64,000 nucleotides of DNA from Mesorhizobium atlanticum (GTDB lineage Bacteria; Pseudomonadota; Alphaproteobacteria; Rhizobiales; Rhizobiaceae), in NCBI RefSeq assembly GCF_003289965.1, contig NZ_QMBQ01000004.1, positions 186,001 through 250,000 of the forward strand. The letters run 5' to 3'. Shown piece after piece: positions 9,376 to 18,702 of the stretch. The notes under the pieces are model-generated. The model ran no database searches and was not told the origin of the DNA. It worked only from the letters and a program-made list of their open reading frames with translations. The position numbers were made by a program, and so were the translations under genes. Every line of letters starts with the position of its first letter. The first letter of the stretch is position 1.

Positions 9376-10439
9376 CCGGCCTTCGTCCTTGGATCTAGCA
9401 GCCGGTAGAGCAGATCGGAGAGAAGGTTGATGGCGATGAAGACCGAGCCGATGGCGATGGTGCCGCCGAGCACGGCGTTCATGTCGGCATTCTGCAGCGA
9501 ATTGGTGATGTAGAGCCCGATGCCCGGCCAGGAGAAGACAGTCTCGGTCAGCACCGAGCCTTCGAGCAGGTTGGCATAGGAAAGCGCGATCACCGTCACC
9601 ATGGGCACGGCGGCGTTGCGCAGCGCGTGACCCCAGATGATGCGCCTTTCCGACAGGCCCTTGGCGCGCGCCGCGACGATATATTCCTGCGCCAGCTCGT
9701 TCAGCATGAAGGAGCGGGTCATGCGGCTGATATAGGCGAGCGACAGATAGCCGAGCAGCGCTGCCGGCAGGACGATATGACGCCAGGCGTCGTGGAAGAC
9801 GTCCCACTGCCCCTGGATGGCGGCATCCAGCAGATAGAAGCCCGTGATCGGCGTGAATGTGTATTCGTAGACGACGTCGAGCCGCGCCGGGAAAGCGATC
9901 CATTGCAGCTTGGCGTAGAACAGCACCAGGCCGAGGAGCCCCAGCCAGAAGATCGGCACGGAATAGCCGATGAGGCCGACGACGCGGGCGATCTGGTCGA
10001 TCAGGCTGCCGCGCTTGACGGCGGCCAGCACGCCGAGCGGCACGCCGATGACGGCGCCGATGATCGTGCCCAGCGTCGCCAGCTCGATGGTCGCCGGAAA
10101 GACGCGGCGGATATCGGACATCACCGGGTTGGTGGTCAGCACCGAGGTGCCGAAGTCACCCCTCAGCGCTGCTTTGACATAGAGGTAGAACTGCTCGATC
10201 CAGGGCAGGTCGAGCCCCATCTCGCGGCGCGTGCGCTCGACGACGGCGGTCGGCGCGCGGTCGCCGAGGACGGCCAGTACCGGATCGATCGGGATGACGC
10301 GGCCGATGAAGAAGGTCACCGCGAGCAGACCGAGATAGGTCGTCACCGCAACGACCAGGAAGCGGCCGAGCGAGGATAGGATAGCGACGGCACGGGCGCT
10401 GCCGCGCCCCGCCGCCGCCTGGTTTTCAGCTACGCTCAC
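9372..10439 (-). CDS. Dipeptide/oligopeptide ABC importer, permease (DppB type)
   Basis: Inner-membrane permease of 355 residues with a GTG start. First membrane segment FLVVAVTTYLGLLAVTFFIG, the DppB-type segment RREMGLDLPWIEQFYLYV, and the coupling loop [25 protein letters not shown]. The tail LLYRLLDPRTKAG is typical of the family. It starts 18 bases after the stop of the binding-protein gene, in the order SBP, B, C, D, F, which is the usual dpp layout. Confidence 0.9.
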   Translation of the reverse strand: MSVAENQAAAGRGSARAVAILSSLGRFLVVAVTTYLGLLAVTFFIGRVIPIDPVLAVLGDRAPTAVVERTRREMGLDLPWIEQFYLYVKAALRGDFGTSVLTTNPVMSDIRRVFPATIELATLGTIIGAVIGVPLGVLAAVKRGSLIDQIARVVGLIGYSVPIFWLGLLGLVLFYAKLQWIAFPARLDVVYEYTFTPITGFYLLDAAIQGQWDVFHDAWRHIVLPAALLGYLSLAYISRMTRSFMLNELAQEYIVAARAKGLSERRIIWGHALRNAAVPMVTVIALSYANLLEGSVLTETVFSWPGIGLYITNSLQNADMNAVLGGTIAIGSVFIAINLLSDLLYRLLDPRTKAG

Positions 10440-10457
10440 GCGGGGCGTCCGAGGACG

Positions 10458-12089
10458 CTATTCCTTCGAGACCGGACCGACGAAGTTGGTGTCGAAGCTG
10501 GGGCCGAGCTTGAAGCCCTTGAGGTTCTTGCGCAGGCCCGCCACTTCCAGCTGCTGATGGATGATGACGAAGGGACTGGTGTCGAGGATCTTCTGCTGCA
10601 GATCCTTGTACATGTCGGCGCGCTTGGCCGAATCCTTCTCCAGGAGCGCTGCCTCGGTCTCCTTGGTCAGGTCCGGAATATCCCACGCGTTGCGCCAGGC
10701 CAGCGTCTTGATCTTGGCGTTGTCGGAATTATCGGGGTTTGAGGCGAAGGTCTGGGCGTTGGAGTTCGGATCGAAATAGTCCTGGCCCCAGTTGCCGATA
10801 TAGATGTCGTGGTTGCGGGCGCGGTATTTGGTAAGCGTCTGCTTACCATCACCCGGAATGATCTCCAGCTGGATGCCGGCCTGGCCGAGCGTCTGCTGGA
10901 TCGATTCCGCCATGCCGGTGGTCGGCTGGCCGGTGCGAACGTCCATGGTCACCTTGAAACCATCCGCCAGGCCGGCCTTGGCGAGCAATTCCTTGGCCTT
11001 GGCGACGTCAAGCTTGAAGGGGTTGTCGTCGATCGCGCCGAGGTCGCCCTTGGGCAGGAAGGACTGATGGATCTCGCCGATGCCCTTGAGGATGGTGGAG
11101 CTCAGCGCGTCATAGTCGACCAGATATTTGAAGGCCTGGCGCACCTCGGGCTTGGCGAGATTCGGGTTCTTCTGGTTGAGGCTGATGTAGTAGACCGTGC
11201 CCTTCGGCGCGCTCGTGGTGGTGAGGTCGGCATTCTTGGCGATGGCATCGAGGTCATTCGGCTCGAGATTGCGGGCCACGTCGATGTCGCCCGCCTCCAG
11301 CGCCAGGCGCTGGGCCGAGCTTTCCTTCATGTTGCGATAGATGACGCGGGCGAGCTTGGCCTTCTCGCCATTATAATTGTCGTTGCGTTCCAGAACGACG
11401 GCTTCGTTGGCGCGCCATTCGCGCAACTTGTACTGGCCCGAACCGGCATAGGCGGTCTTCAGCCAGGCATTGCCGAAGTCGTTGTCCCATTTGTAGTCGG
11501 CGCTCGGCGTGACGGCGGCGACATGCTCCTTGACCAGCTTCGAGTCGACGACGGAGGCCACGGTGGCGGACAGGCAGTTGAGCACGAAGCTCGGCGCGTA
11601 AGCCTTGTCGACGACGAACTGGAAGGTCGTGTCGTCCACTGCCTTGGCCTTTTCGGTGACGTTGTCGCCACTAATGCCGAATTGGTTGATGATGAAGGCC
11701 GGGCTCTTGTCGAGCTTGATGGCGCGCTCGAAGGAATAGGCTACGTCGGCCGCCGTGATCGGATTGCCGGACGCGAACTTCATGCCGGGCTTGAGCTTGA
11801 AGGTGTAGGTCAGGCCGTCGTCGGAAACGGTCCAGCTCTCGGCAAGGTCGGGCTTGACCTTGGAGGTGTCGCTGAGGTCGAGGCGAACCAGGAGATCATA
11901 GGTGTTGCCGGTGACCTCGGCCGTCGACAGCTCGAACGCCTCGCCCGGATCCATCGTGATGATGTCGTCGATGGCGAAGCCTTCGACCAGCGTATCGGCG
12001 GGCGTGACGGCGAAGGCAGGCGTTGCGAGCAGCGCGGCCATCGCCACACCCGCAAGCAAGCTACGGACGGCAAACTTTTCCAGCATCAT
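10458..12089 (-). CDS. ABC transporter substrate-binding protein, family 5 (peptide type)
   Basis: Periplasmic solute-binding protein of 543 residues that delivers ligand to the DppBC-type channel encoded just downstream. Sec signal peptide in the first 27 residues (LLAGVAMAALLATPAFAV), then the SBP family 5 fold with DGLTYTFKLKPGMKFASG and YKLREWRANEAVVLERNDNY. First gene of the operon. Ligand not predictable; family members bind di- and oligopeptides, nickel chelates, opines or glutathione. Confidence 0.88.
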   Translation of the reverse strand: MMLEKFAVRSLLAGVAMAALLATPAFAVTPADTLVEGFAIDDIITMDPGEAFELSTAEVTGNTYDLLVRLDLSDTSKVKPDLAESWTVSDDGLTYTFKLKPGMKFASGNPITAADVAYSFERAIKLDKSPAFIINQFGISGDNVTEKAKAVDDTTFQFVVDKAYAPSFVLNCLSATVASVVDSKLVKEHVAAVTPSADYKWDNDFGNAWLKTAYAGSGQYKLREWRANEAVVLERNDNYNGEKAKLARVIYRNMKESSAQRLALEAGDIDVARNLEPNDLDAIAKNADLTTTSAPKGTVYYISLNQKNPNLAKPEVRQAFKYLVDYDALSSTILKGIGEIHQSFLPKGDLGAIDDNPFKLDVAKAKELLAKAGLADGFKVTMDVRTGQPTTGMAESIQQTLGQAGIQLEIIPGDGKQTLTKYRARNHDIYIGNWGQDYFDPNSNAQTFASNPDNSDNAKIKTLAWRNAWDIPDLTKETEAALLEKDSAKRADMYKDLQQKILDTSPFVIIHQQLEVAGLRKNLKGFKLGPSFDTNFVGPVSKE

Positions 12090-12189
12090 GATGATCGTTC
12101 CCTGTTCTTGTTGACCTGAGTTCCCGGCTCAGGGCTTGATTGTTCTTCTCGAAGCCGGCAGCGGCTTGGACCACGTACCGTCGTGGTTT

Positions 12190-12205
12190 TTGTCCAGTTG
12201 GTCAA
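12190..12205. promoter_or_regulatory. 16-bp near-palindrome upstream of the peptide importer operon
   Basis: TTGTCCA-GT-TGGTCAA, a palindrome with one mismatch, about 100 bases upstream of the first start codon of the importer operon. The TGGTC/ACCA half-sites resemble operators of GntR/FadR-type regulators. A separate hairpin ACCACG-TACCGT-CGTGGT followed by five T lies beside it (12171-12192). The gap 12090-12356 holds nothing else recognisable as coding. No regulator gene is adjacent. Confidence 0.35.
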
Positions 12206-12356
12206 CTCCCTATTCGACGGTGCCCCGCTCCGCAACATGCATTTTGCGAGACGGCATATCGGACCTAACAGGCGGCGATCCGTCGACCCATACGCCAGCT
12301 AAATGGAGCAGCCGATCCGGAAAAATTTGCCAAGGTCCGTGGCCATGAAGCAGCCG

Positions 12357-13628
12357 TTATTTCAGTTGCGCGACCAAGCCTGCATCGGGGAAACAGGTGG
12401 CGGGTTTGCCGCTCTTGGCCTGCCAGACGCCGATCGAGCGGCGGGTCTTGAAGCCGGGCAGGCCGTCGGAGCTGCCGACGTCGTAGCCCTTGGCTTCCAG
12501 CGCCCGCTGCAGCGCGGCGATGTCGGAGCGGTGCAGATCGCCGACCGGCCCCCAACTGCCGGCAAAGCTGGCGTCGCCCTTCGCGATACGGTCGGCGGCA
12601 TGGCCGATGAACAGGCCGTATAGGTCGCTATTGTTGTATTGCTTGATCACATAGAAATTCGGCGTGACGAGAAAAGCTGGGCCGCTGCGCCCTGCCGGCA
12701 TGAGCAGGGAGCTTTCGGCCTTCATCTCGCTTGCCTGAAACGCCTTGTTGTCGACGCGCCTGATGCCCATCGCGGCCCATTCGGAAATCTTCTTGCCCTG
12801 GTCGGGTCCTTCGAGCGCACAGGAAACGTTTGCCGGCACGGTCACCTCGACGCCCCAGCCGCGCCCTCTCCCCCAGCCGTAGTGGACAAGGTAGTTGGCG
12901 ATCGAAGCGAGCACGTCCGGCGTCGAATTCCAGATGTCGGGCCGGCCGTCGCCGTCGAAGTCGACGGCATGCTTCAAGAAAGAGGTCGGCATGAATTGCG
13001 GCTGGCCGAGCGCGCCGGCCCAGGATGATTTCATCGCGTTGACCGGTGCCAGGCCGCGCTCGACAATCTCAAGCGCCGCCAGCACCTCGGTGCGGAAAAA
13101 ATCCTTCTTGGTCGACATGAAGGCATCCGTCCCAAGCACCTCGAAGGCGTCGTAGGGCATCTTGGCCGCGCCGAAGCCGGTCTCGCGACCCCAGATCGCC
13201 AGCACGATCTCGCCCGGCACGCCGTAGCGCTTCTCGATCAGCCCGAGCACTCTTGAATTGACGCTCTCCTGCGCCCGCCCGCCCGTGGTGACGGCGCGGA
13301 TGATCTTTTCGGCGAAATAGTTGGCTGGCGGGCCGAACTCGGCCTGGTGCTGCTTCTGCGGCGTCGTGGGCTTTTCGCCAGGCATGACGAGATCGGGCAG
13401 CTTGAGGTTCGGCTTCACGCCGAGGAAGGCCTCGTCGAAGGTCTTTTTCGAGATGCCTTTGGATTTGGCTTCGGGCCAGAGATCGGTTTGAAGCCATGAC
13501 CGGAACTGGTCGTCGATGGGAGCGGCGCGGGAGGGGATGGTGAAAAGCCCGATCAGTGCGAACAACAGAAATGCGAGAGCAAGCTTGTGAAAGCCGCGTT
13601 CCGTCGCACCCCCCTCTGTCTCCCCCAC
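12357..13628 (-). CDS. Lytic murein transglycosylase (MltB type) with C-terminal peptidoglycan-binding domain
   Basis: Membrane-bound or periplasmic lytic transglycosylase that cleaves peptidoglycan glycan strands. After a signal peptide (LALAFLLFALIGLF) come the SLT_2/MltB domain with the catalytic region AIWGRETGFG and the substrate segment GALGQPQFMPTSF, then a C-terminal PG_binding_1 domain (DLHRSDIAALQRALEAKGYDVGS). There is no ATG near the signal peptide: the first in-frame start candidates are a GTG at 13628, inside a dispersed repeat element, or a TTG within the signal. The start is therefore uncertain; the mature protein is clear. Confidence 0.82.
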   Translation of the reverse strand: MGETEGGATERGFHKLALAFLLFALIGLFTIPSRAAPIDDQFRSWLQTDLWPEAKSKGISKKTFDEAFLGVKPNLKLPDLVMPGEKPTTPQKQHQAEFGPPANYFAEKIIRAVTTGGRAQESVNSRVLGLIEKRYGVPGEIVLAIWGRETGFGAAKMPYDAFEVLGTDAFMSTKKDFFRTEVLAALEIVERGLAPVNAMKSSWAGALGQPQFMPTSFLKHAVDFDGDGRPDIWNSTPDVLASIANYLVHYGWGRGRGWGVEVTVPANVSCALEGPDQGKKISEWAAMGIRRVDNKAFQASEMKAESSLLMPAGRSGPAFLVTPNFYVIKQYNNSDLYGLFIGHAADRIAKGDASFAGSWGPVGDLHRSDIAALQRALEAKGYDVGSSDGLPGFKTRRSIGVWQAKSGKPATCFPDAGLVAQLK

Positions 13629-13754
13629 TTGGGGGGAGATCAGATGTCGCGTCGGCTTTCGCCAAACGCCAACGTTGCAGGAAGAGCGCCAGGAGCGAAG
13701 CTGCCAATCTCCCCCCTCGTGGGGAAGATGTCCGGCAGGACAGAGGGGGGCGCG
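13605..13754. repeat. Dispersed intergenic palindromic repeat with 16-bp inverted ends
   Basis: About 150 bp bounded by inverted ends at 13605-13620 and 13739-13754 (CCCCCCTCTGTC and its complement, one mismatch over 16 bases). It carries internal TCTCCCCCC-type arms around 13620-13640 and 13705-13730. The shape matches the mosaic palindromic repeats common between genes in rhizobia. Its left end overlaps the apparent N-terminal codons of the lytic transglycosylase. It carries no open reading frame of its own. Confidence 0.7.
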
Positions 13755-13791
13755 AAGGAATGCCGTCATTTCCAGGTTGCCCCCAATCCCC

Positions 13792-14397
13792 TCAAAACGC
13801 AGTCCTCGACCTGAGCGCCGCTGCCAGCGTGCCTTCGTCGAGGTAATCGAGCTCGCCGCCGACCGGCACGCCATGCGCGAGCCGCGTCACCTTGACCTCG
13901 AAGCCCGACAATTGATCGGTCAGGTAATGCGCGGTCGTCTGCCCCTCTACGGTGGCGTTGACCGCGAGGATGACTTCCTTCACCTCGCCGCCGGCGACGC
14001 GGTCGACCAGCGAGCGGATGTTGAGCTGGTCCGGACCGATGCCGTCGAGCGGCGACAGCGTGCCGCCAAGCACATGGTAGCGCGTGTTCATGGCCGCCGC
14101 GCGCTCCAGTGCCCAGAGGTCGGAGACATCCTCGACGATGATCAGCGTGCCGGCGTCACGGCGCGGGTCGGTGCAGATCATGCAAGGGTCGGACGTATCG
14201 ACATTGCCGCAGGTCGAGCAGATGCGCACCTTTTCGACCGCCTCGCCCATGGCGGCGGCCAAGGGCTCGAGCAGCTGTTCCTTCTTCTTGATGAGATGAA
14301 GCGCGGCGCGCCTGGCCGAACGCGGCCCAAGCCCCGGCACCTTTGCCAGGAGCTGGATCAGGCGTTCGATTTCCGGACCGGCGATTCTCTTCGACAT
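13792..14397 (-). CDS. recR: Recombination mediator RecR
   Basis: RecR, 201 residues, normal length. With RecF/RecO it loads RecA onto single-stranded gaps during recombinational repair. Seen in order: N-terminal helix-hairpin-helix ([20 protein letters not shown]), four-cysteine zinc finger ([16 protein letters not shown], about residues 57-72), Toprim domain ([14 protein letters not shown] onward) and the C-terminal Walker-B-like segment [21 protein letters not shown]. It belongs to the dnaX-ybaB-recR cluster common in bacteria, here separated from ybaB by a wall hydrolase gene. Confidence 0.95.
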   Translation of the reverse strand: MSKRIAGPEIERLIQLLAKVPGLGPRSARRAALHLIKKKEQLLEPLAAAMGEAVEKVRICSTCGNVDTSDPCMICTDPRRDAGTLIIVEDVSDLWALERAAAMNTRYHVLGGTLSPLDGIGPDQLNIRSLVDRVAGGEVKEVILAVNATVEGQTTAHYLTDQLSGFEVKVTRLAHGVPVGGELDYLDEGTLAAALRSRTAF

Positions 14398-14443
14398 CGC
14401 CTTGATCTAGGATTTTTCCGAGCGGTTTGGAACAGCCGCAACG

Positions 14444-14482
14444 ACACAGGGCCCGCCATGCTGCCATGACGGGCCCTGTGTT
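14444..14482 (-). terminator. Strong hairpin 3' of the wall hydrolase gene
   Basis: A long stem (ACACAGGGCCCG pairing with CGGGCCCTGTGT, extended by CATG on each side with one mismatched base) lies 15 bases after the stop codon of the SleB-like hydrolase. The T run is weak on either strand, so it may be an attenuator or RNA-stabilising element between that gene and recR rather than a full terminator. Confidence 0.5.
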
Positions 14483-14496
14483 GGATGCAATCGGGT

Positions 14497-15549
14497 TCAG
14501 TTGGTTTCGAGCGGCCGTTCCTCGCTGGCGATCATCGCGCCGATGGCGTCGGTGTTCTCAGGCGTCGACTGGAAGCCCATCGACGCTTCCTGCGGCGCGT
14601 TGGGCACCGAGGTGACGTAGCGGCCCTTGAGCGTGCCGCCGAAACGCGAGGCGTCCGGTTCGGCCATCGGTTCCTGCATCGCCACAACGACCTGCTTCTG
14701 CGCGAGGCGCCCGGATTTCTGCGACGGCGCCGCGGCGGCCGTCACATAGGTCTGCCCGGCCGGAACGACCACCCTGGCTGGAAGCGTCGGTTCGGCCGCA
14801 TCGGTCGCGACCTGCTTGGCCGGATCCGGCCGTACGATCGTCTTGACCACCGGTTCGGCGGAAGCCATCAGCACCGGAGCGGTAGGATCGATCTTCTGCT
14901 GCTTGTCGGAGGCCATGGCGACCATCGGCTCATCCGGCAGCGGCTGCCAGTTGCGGCCGCGCTTCTCATAGAAGGCGTTGCCGCCGGCCACCATCGTGTA
15001 ATGCATGTTCTTGTAGGGGAAACGCAGGCCGGCGGTGTGGAAATACATCGTGTTCTTGAGCTTGGCCTTGCGCTCGCCTCTCAGCACCGCATCGGCGGCT
15101 TCCTCGACATCGGGCAGCGCCCTGGAATTCATCGGCCGCGTCAGCACGCCCGGCGCGAACTGGCCCGGCTCTCCGACGACCTGGCAGATGGTGCTGCCAT
15201 GTTGGCCCGAGCGCAGACGGTTCATCACGACCGTGCCGACGGCGATCATGCCGTCCCGGCTCGACCGGTTGGACTCGAAGAACATCGCCCTTTGCAGGCA
15301 TTCCTTGTCCTTCAGCGAGTGGCTTGTACGGGTGGTGAGGAAACTCGGCGTGAGCGCGTCGGTCAGACCCGACACCGACATGCCATGCGAGGAAGTGGTC
15401 TGGCTGCAGCCGGCCAGGAGCAAGGGGGAAGTGACGATGCCGATAAGCAGCAGCGGCGTCTTCCATCGCGTCGCGATCACCAAAAAAGCCTCATGTCCAA
15501 GATGCCAGCCCGCCCCGAGATGTGGCAAGAATGAGACTCTTTCAGGCAA
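14497..15549 (-). CDS. Cell wall hydrolase, SleB family lipoprotein
   Basis: Up to 350 residues. A lipoprotein signal with lipobox LLLAGC (Cys near residue 48 from the far ATG) points to membrane anchoring. A hydrolase_2/SleB-type domain follows: LQRAMFFESNRSSRDGMIAVGTVVMNR, with the metal/catalytic Glu, continuing to NAFYEKRG. The C-terminal third is low-complexity and proline/alanine-rich. The family includes N-acetylmuramoyl-L-alanine amidases and spore-cortex lytic enzymes; in rhizobia it acts on the cell's own peptidoglycan. The lipobox is far from the ATG at 15549, so a GTG at 15480 (VIATRWKTPL) may be the real start. Confidence 0.78.
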   Translation of the reverse strand: MPERVSFLPHLGAGWHLGHEAFLVIATRWKTPLLLIGIVTSPLLLAGCSQTTSSHGMSVSGLTDALTPSFLTTRTSHSLKDKECLQRAMFFESNRSSRDGMIAVGTVVMNRLRSGQHGSTICQVVGEPGQFAPGVLTRPMNSRALPDVEEAADAVLRGERKAKLKNTMYFHTAGLRFPYKNMHYTMVAGGNAFYEKRGRNWQPLPDEPMVAMASDKQQKIDPTAPVLMASAEPVVKTIVRPDPAKQVATDAAEPTLPARVVVPAGQTYVTAAAAPSQKSGRLAQKQVVVAMQEPMAEPDASRFGGTLKGRYVTSVPNAPQEASMGFQSTPENTDAIGAMIASEERPLETN

Positions 15550-15698
15550 AAAGATGGCTAGAGGGTTAGCAACTTCTGGACTTGGGTAAAACTTTATGAA
15601 AGCCGCGAAATGAGCTCGTGAGCAACGCCGGCAAAATGGTTAATATCGCAGTCCGGGCTCGATTTCCGTTCATAATCAATTAACTGGCGGACGCCGCC

Positions 15699-16022
15699 TC
15701 AGAACGGCAATTTCATTCCGGGCGGAATCGGCAGGCCCGCGGTCAACGCCTTGGTCTTCTCCTGCATGACCTGCTCGACCTTACTTTTGGCGTCATTGTG
15801 AGCGGCCAGGATGAGATCCTCGAGGATCTCGGCTTCGTCGGCCTTGATCAGCGACGGATCGATTTTCAGCGCCTTCATCTCGAACTTGCCGGTGAGCGTG
15901 ATGCTGACCAGGCCGCCGCCGGCCTGGCCGGTGGCTTCAAGCGTGGCGATCTCGTCCTGCATGGCCTGGAACTTGGCCTGCATTTCCTTTGCCTTGCCCA
16001 TCAGGCCGAGAAGATCTTTCAT
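15699..16022 (-). CDS. ybaB: YbaB/EbfC family nucleoid-associated protein
   Basis: Small DNA-binding protein of 107 residues, forming dimers that coat DNA. Typical N-terminal helix [20 protein letters not shown], central strands ([21 protein letters not shown]) and C-terminal helix ([20 protein letters not shown]), ending in the family tail PPGMKLPF. The ATG at 16022 has an AGAGGA ribosome site; a longer open frame upstream lacks support. It follows dnaX by 22 bases, the standard order. Confidence 0.92.
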   Translation of the reverse strand: MKDLLGLMGKAKEMQAKFQAMQDEIATLEATGQAGGGLVSITLTGKFEMKALKIDPSLIKADEAEILEDLILAAHNDAKSKVEQVMQEKTKALTAGLPIPPGMKLPF

Positions 16023-16044
16023 CGGGTGGTCCTCTAAGATTGTT

Positions 16045-17862
16045 TCAGATTTCGTCGTCGTCGGCCGCAGGCTCCACCGGCACTTCCGCCTCGGCCTCTT
16101 CCACATCCGGCACATCCGGAATGCGCACGTCGATGATCTTGGCGCCGGGGAAACGGGCGAGGATGGCCGCGACAGTCGGATCCGCCTTGGCGTCGGAGAA
16201 GGCGTTCTCGCGCTTCGTCGTCTCCATCTCGGCCAGTGTCTGGCCGCCCTCCTCCTTCGACAGCGACACCAGCCAGTTGCGGCCGGTCCAGGCGCGCAGC
16301 CTGGAGGTCAGGTCGTTGAGCAGCATCTTCGGCGCGTCGTCGGTCAACGCGACGTCGAGACGGCCGGGCTCGATGCGCACCGGCCGCACGTAACGCTTCA
16401 GTTGCACCTTGAAGGCGATGTCGCGGTTGGCGTCGGCTAGCGCGACGATGTCGGCCAGCGATTTGACCGGAACGACAGGGGTTTCAGTAACCGGCTCCGG
16501 CGCCGGGACAAAGGCAACGGGCGCGGGCTGCGCCTCGACCAGACGCATGGTCTGGGCGCCGCCATTTGAACTGGGCATCCGGACCTGCGCGACGGCGCTA
16601 GCGCCGCCGCCATTGCCCGGGTTTGCTGGTGCGCCATTGGCGCGGGGCGCGCCATTCGGCAGCGGGCTAGCGCCTTCCAGCGATCTCAGCGCCTCGTCCA
16701 GCGTCGGCAGATCGGCGGCATGCGCAAGCCTGATCAGCACCATCTCAGCGGCGCTGACCGGCCGATTGGAGGACTGTACCTCGGGAATGCCCTTGAGCAG
16801 CATCTGCCAGGTCCGCGACAGCACGCGCACCGAGAGCGTGCCGGCGAACTCGGCGCCGCGCCGGCGCTCGTCCTCGGAGAGCGAGGCATCGTCGGCGGCC
16901 GCCGGCACGAAGCGCAGGCGGGTGACGAGGTGGTTGAACTCGGCAAGGTCGGTGAGCACGGCGGCCGGATCGGCGCCGGTATCATATTGCGCGCGGAACT
17001 CGGCAAGCGCCGCCGCCACATCGCCCTTCATGACATGCTCGAACAGGTCGATGATGCGGGCGCGGTCGGCGAGGCCGAGCATGGCGCGCACCGCGTCGGC
17101 GCTGACGGCGCCGCTGCCATGGGCGATCGCCTGGTCGAGGATAGACAGCGAATCACGCGCCGAGCCCTCGGCGGCCCGCGCGATCATCGCCAGCGCCTCG
17201 TCATCGACCGAAATGCCTTCCTTGGCCGCGATCGAGGACAGATGCCCGACCAGCGCACCGGCATCGATGCGCCTCAAATCGAAGCGCTGGCAGCGCGACA
17301 GCACGGTGATCGGCACTTTGCGGATTTCGGTGGTGGCGAAAATGAATTTGACGTGCGGCGGCGGCTCTTCAAGCGTCTTCAACAGGCCGTTGAAAGCCTG
17401 GGTGGAGAGCATATGCACTTCGTCGATGATATAGACCTTGTAGCGGGCCGAGACCGGCGCGTAGCGCACGCGGTCGATGATGTCGCGGATGTCGTCGATG
17501 CCTGTATGCGAGGCGGCGTCCATCTCGATGACGTCGACATGGCGGCCCTCCATGATCGCCTGGCAGTGCTCGCCGGGGATCGAAAGGTCGACGGAGGGTT
17601 GGTCGACGGTCGCCGTTTTGTAATTGAGAGCGCGCGCGAGGATGCGCGCGGTCGTCGTCTTGCCGACGCCGCGCACACCGGTCAGCATCCAGGCCTGGGC
17701 AATGCGGCCGGTGGCAAAGGCATTGGTCAGCGTGCGGACCATCGGCTCCTGGCCGATCAGCTCGGAGAAATTCGAAGGACGATATTTGCGCGCCAGGACG
17801 CGATAGGCGCCGGCCTTTCCTGTTTCCAGGCTTTCTGGCCCTGAATTTCCGGCTTCGCTCAT
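16045..17862 (-). CDS. dnaX: DNA polymerase III subunits gamma and tau
   Basis: Clamp-loader ATPase of the replisome, 605 residues. Walker [10 protein letters not shown] at residues 62-70, sensor and arginine-finger regions ([35 protein letters not shown]), the collar domain, then a proline/alanine-rich linker (about 390-470) and the tau C-terminal domain. Only one cysteine (EHC) remains of the usual zinc-binding loop after Walker A, where a [12 protein letters not shown] insert sits. First protein gene of the cluster and directly downstream of the SRP RNA. No obvious A-rich frameshift site was noticed. Confidence 0.94.
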   Translation of the reverse strand: MSEAGNSGPESLETGKAGAYRVLARKYRPSNFSELIGQEPMVRTLTNAFATGRIAQAWMLTGVRGVGKTTTARILARALNYKTATVDQPSVDLSIPGEHCQAIMEGRHVDVIEMDAASHTGIDDIRDIIDRVRYAPVSARYKVYIIDEVHMLSTQAFNGLLKTLEEPPPHVKFIFATTEIRKVPITVLSRCQRFDLRRIDAGALVGHLSSIAAKEGISVDDEALAMIARAAEGSARDSLSILDQAIAHGSGAVSADAVRAMLGLADRARIIDLFEHVMKGDVAAALAEFRAQYDTGADPAAVLTDLAEFNHLVTRLRFVPAAADDASLSEDERRRGAEFAGTLSVRVLSRTWQMLLKGIPEVQSSNRPVSAAEMVLIRLAHAADLPTLDEALRSLEGASPLPNGAPRANGAPANPGNGGGASAVAQVRMPSSNGGAQTMRLVEAQPAPVAFVPAPEPVTETPVVPVKSLADIVALADANRDIAFKVQLKRYVRPVRIEPGRLDVALTDDAPKMLLNDLTSRLRAWTGRNWLVSLSKEEGGQTLAEMETTKRENAFSDAKADPTVAAILARFPGAKIIDVRIPDVPDVEEAEAEVPVEPAADDDEI

Positions 17863-17968
17863 TCGCCGTCAAAAGCTCCCAGGACCGCGACGGAAGGCGG
17901 CCGATTCCTGCGCATAATCTCGCCCGCACGGCTTGGCGCCGTCAATGTCGCGGGAGAAAGGCGAAGAG

Positions 17969-18068
17969 GCGGGAGGCTGGAACAATGACCCGTTCCGGGC
18001 TCGTTAGGGCTGCTTCCTTCCGGACCTGACCCGGTTGGCGAGTGGATCGTCCACCACCAACCTCCCGC
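17969..18068 (-). ncRNA. ffs: Signal recognition particle RNA (4.5S, small bacterial type)
   Basis: About 100 nt on the minus strand. The diagnostic apical domain GTCAGGTCCGGAAGGAAGCA is present (complement of 18010-18029), including the GGAAG tetraloop region and the asymmetric internal loop bound by Ffh. The 5' GGGAGGTTGG and 3' CCAGCCTCCC ends pair. It lies about 100 bases upstream of dnaX, the conserved location in many bacteria. It forms the targeting particle with Ffh for membrane protein insertion. Ends are approximate. Confidence 0.93.
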
Positions 18069-18072
18069 GCTC

Positions 18073-18101
18073 CATATCGGCAATTCAGCGGCGAAATGCA
18101 A
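18073..18101 (-). promoter_or_regulatory. Candidate promoter of the SRP RNA
   Basis: On the minus strand, TTGCAT (18101-18096) and GATATG (18078-18073) are separated by 17 bases. This places transcription start about 6-7 bases further on, at the predicted 5' end of the SRP RNA (GGGAGG). The match of spacing and RNA end is the main support. Confidence 0.5.
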
Positions 18102-18247
18102 GGGGAGAGCCGGAACCTGCGGCCATATGGAGGCCTGGAAGTCCTTCAAATCGCCAATAGCGGTCAACGAATCGCTTGCAGCCACCTTGCCGCCGCTTTA
18201 GCGTTCCCTGGTTTGAAGAATGATACAAAAGAACAAAGGAAACGCCC

Positions 18248-18667
18248 ATGCTGCCTGGCCTCAAGGCCGGTTTCACGCTGGACGCCCGTCTGGAGGCGGA
18301 CAGCGAGCAGCTTATGTGGCTTGGCCTTTGCGAACTCAGATTGATGAACGATCGCCGCTGGCCGTGGCTGGTGCTGGTGCCGCAGCGTCCGGGCATCGAG
18401 GAGTTGCACGAGATGACGCCGCTCGACCAGGCGATGCTGACCTTCGAGACCAATATGGTGGCGCAGGCGCTGAAGCGGGTGACCGGCTGCACCAAGATCA
18501 ACACCGGCGCTCTGGGCAATATCGTGCGCCAGCTGCATGTCCATGTCGTCGCCCGCTCCGAGGGCGATCCCGGCTGGCCGGGACCGGTCTGGGGCCACGG
18601 CATACGCGAACCCTACCAGCGCTCCGATATCAGGCGGTTTGCCGAAACGATCAAGGCGGCGCTATAA
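18248..18667 (+). CDS. HIT domain protein (diadenosine polyphosphate hydrolase-like)
   Basis: Histidine-triad nucleotide hydrolase/transferase of 139 residues, cytosolic. Motif QLHVHVVARS near residue 96, with the catalytic His in HVH. The first position of the HxHxH triad is Gln, a variant common in proteobacterial members of COG0537. Upstream WPWLVLVPQRPG and ELHEMTPLDQAML are typical of the family. It precedes nudC by about 35 bases in the same direction; both may act on dinucleotides. Exact substrate is not predictable. Confidence 0.85.
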   Translation: MLPGLKAGFTLDARLEADSEQLMWLGLCELRLMNDRRWPWLVLVPQRPGIEELHEMTPLDQAMLTFETNMVAQALKRVTGCTKINTGALGNIVRQLHVHVVARSEGDPGWPGPVWGHGIREPYQRSDIRRFAETIKAAL

Positions 18668-18702
18668 GCTGACCAGTGTCCACCAGCGCATTCCGAGTCC
18701 CC

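Noticed and set aside
12171..12192. T-tailed hairpin read as a terminator
   Set aside because: It would terminate plus-strand transcripts, but no plus-strand gene lies upstream; more likely part of a control region.
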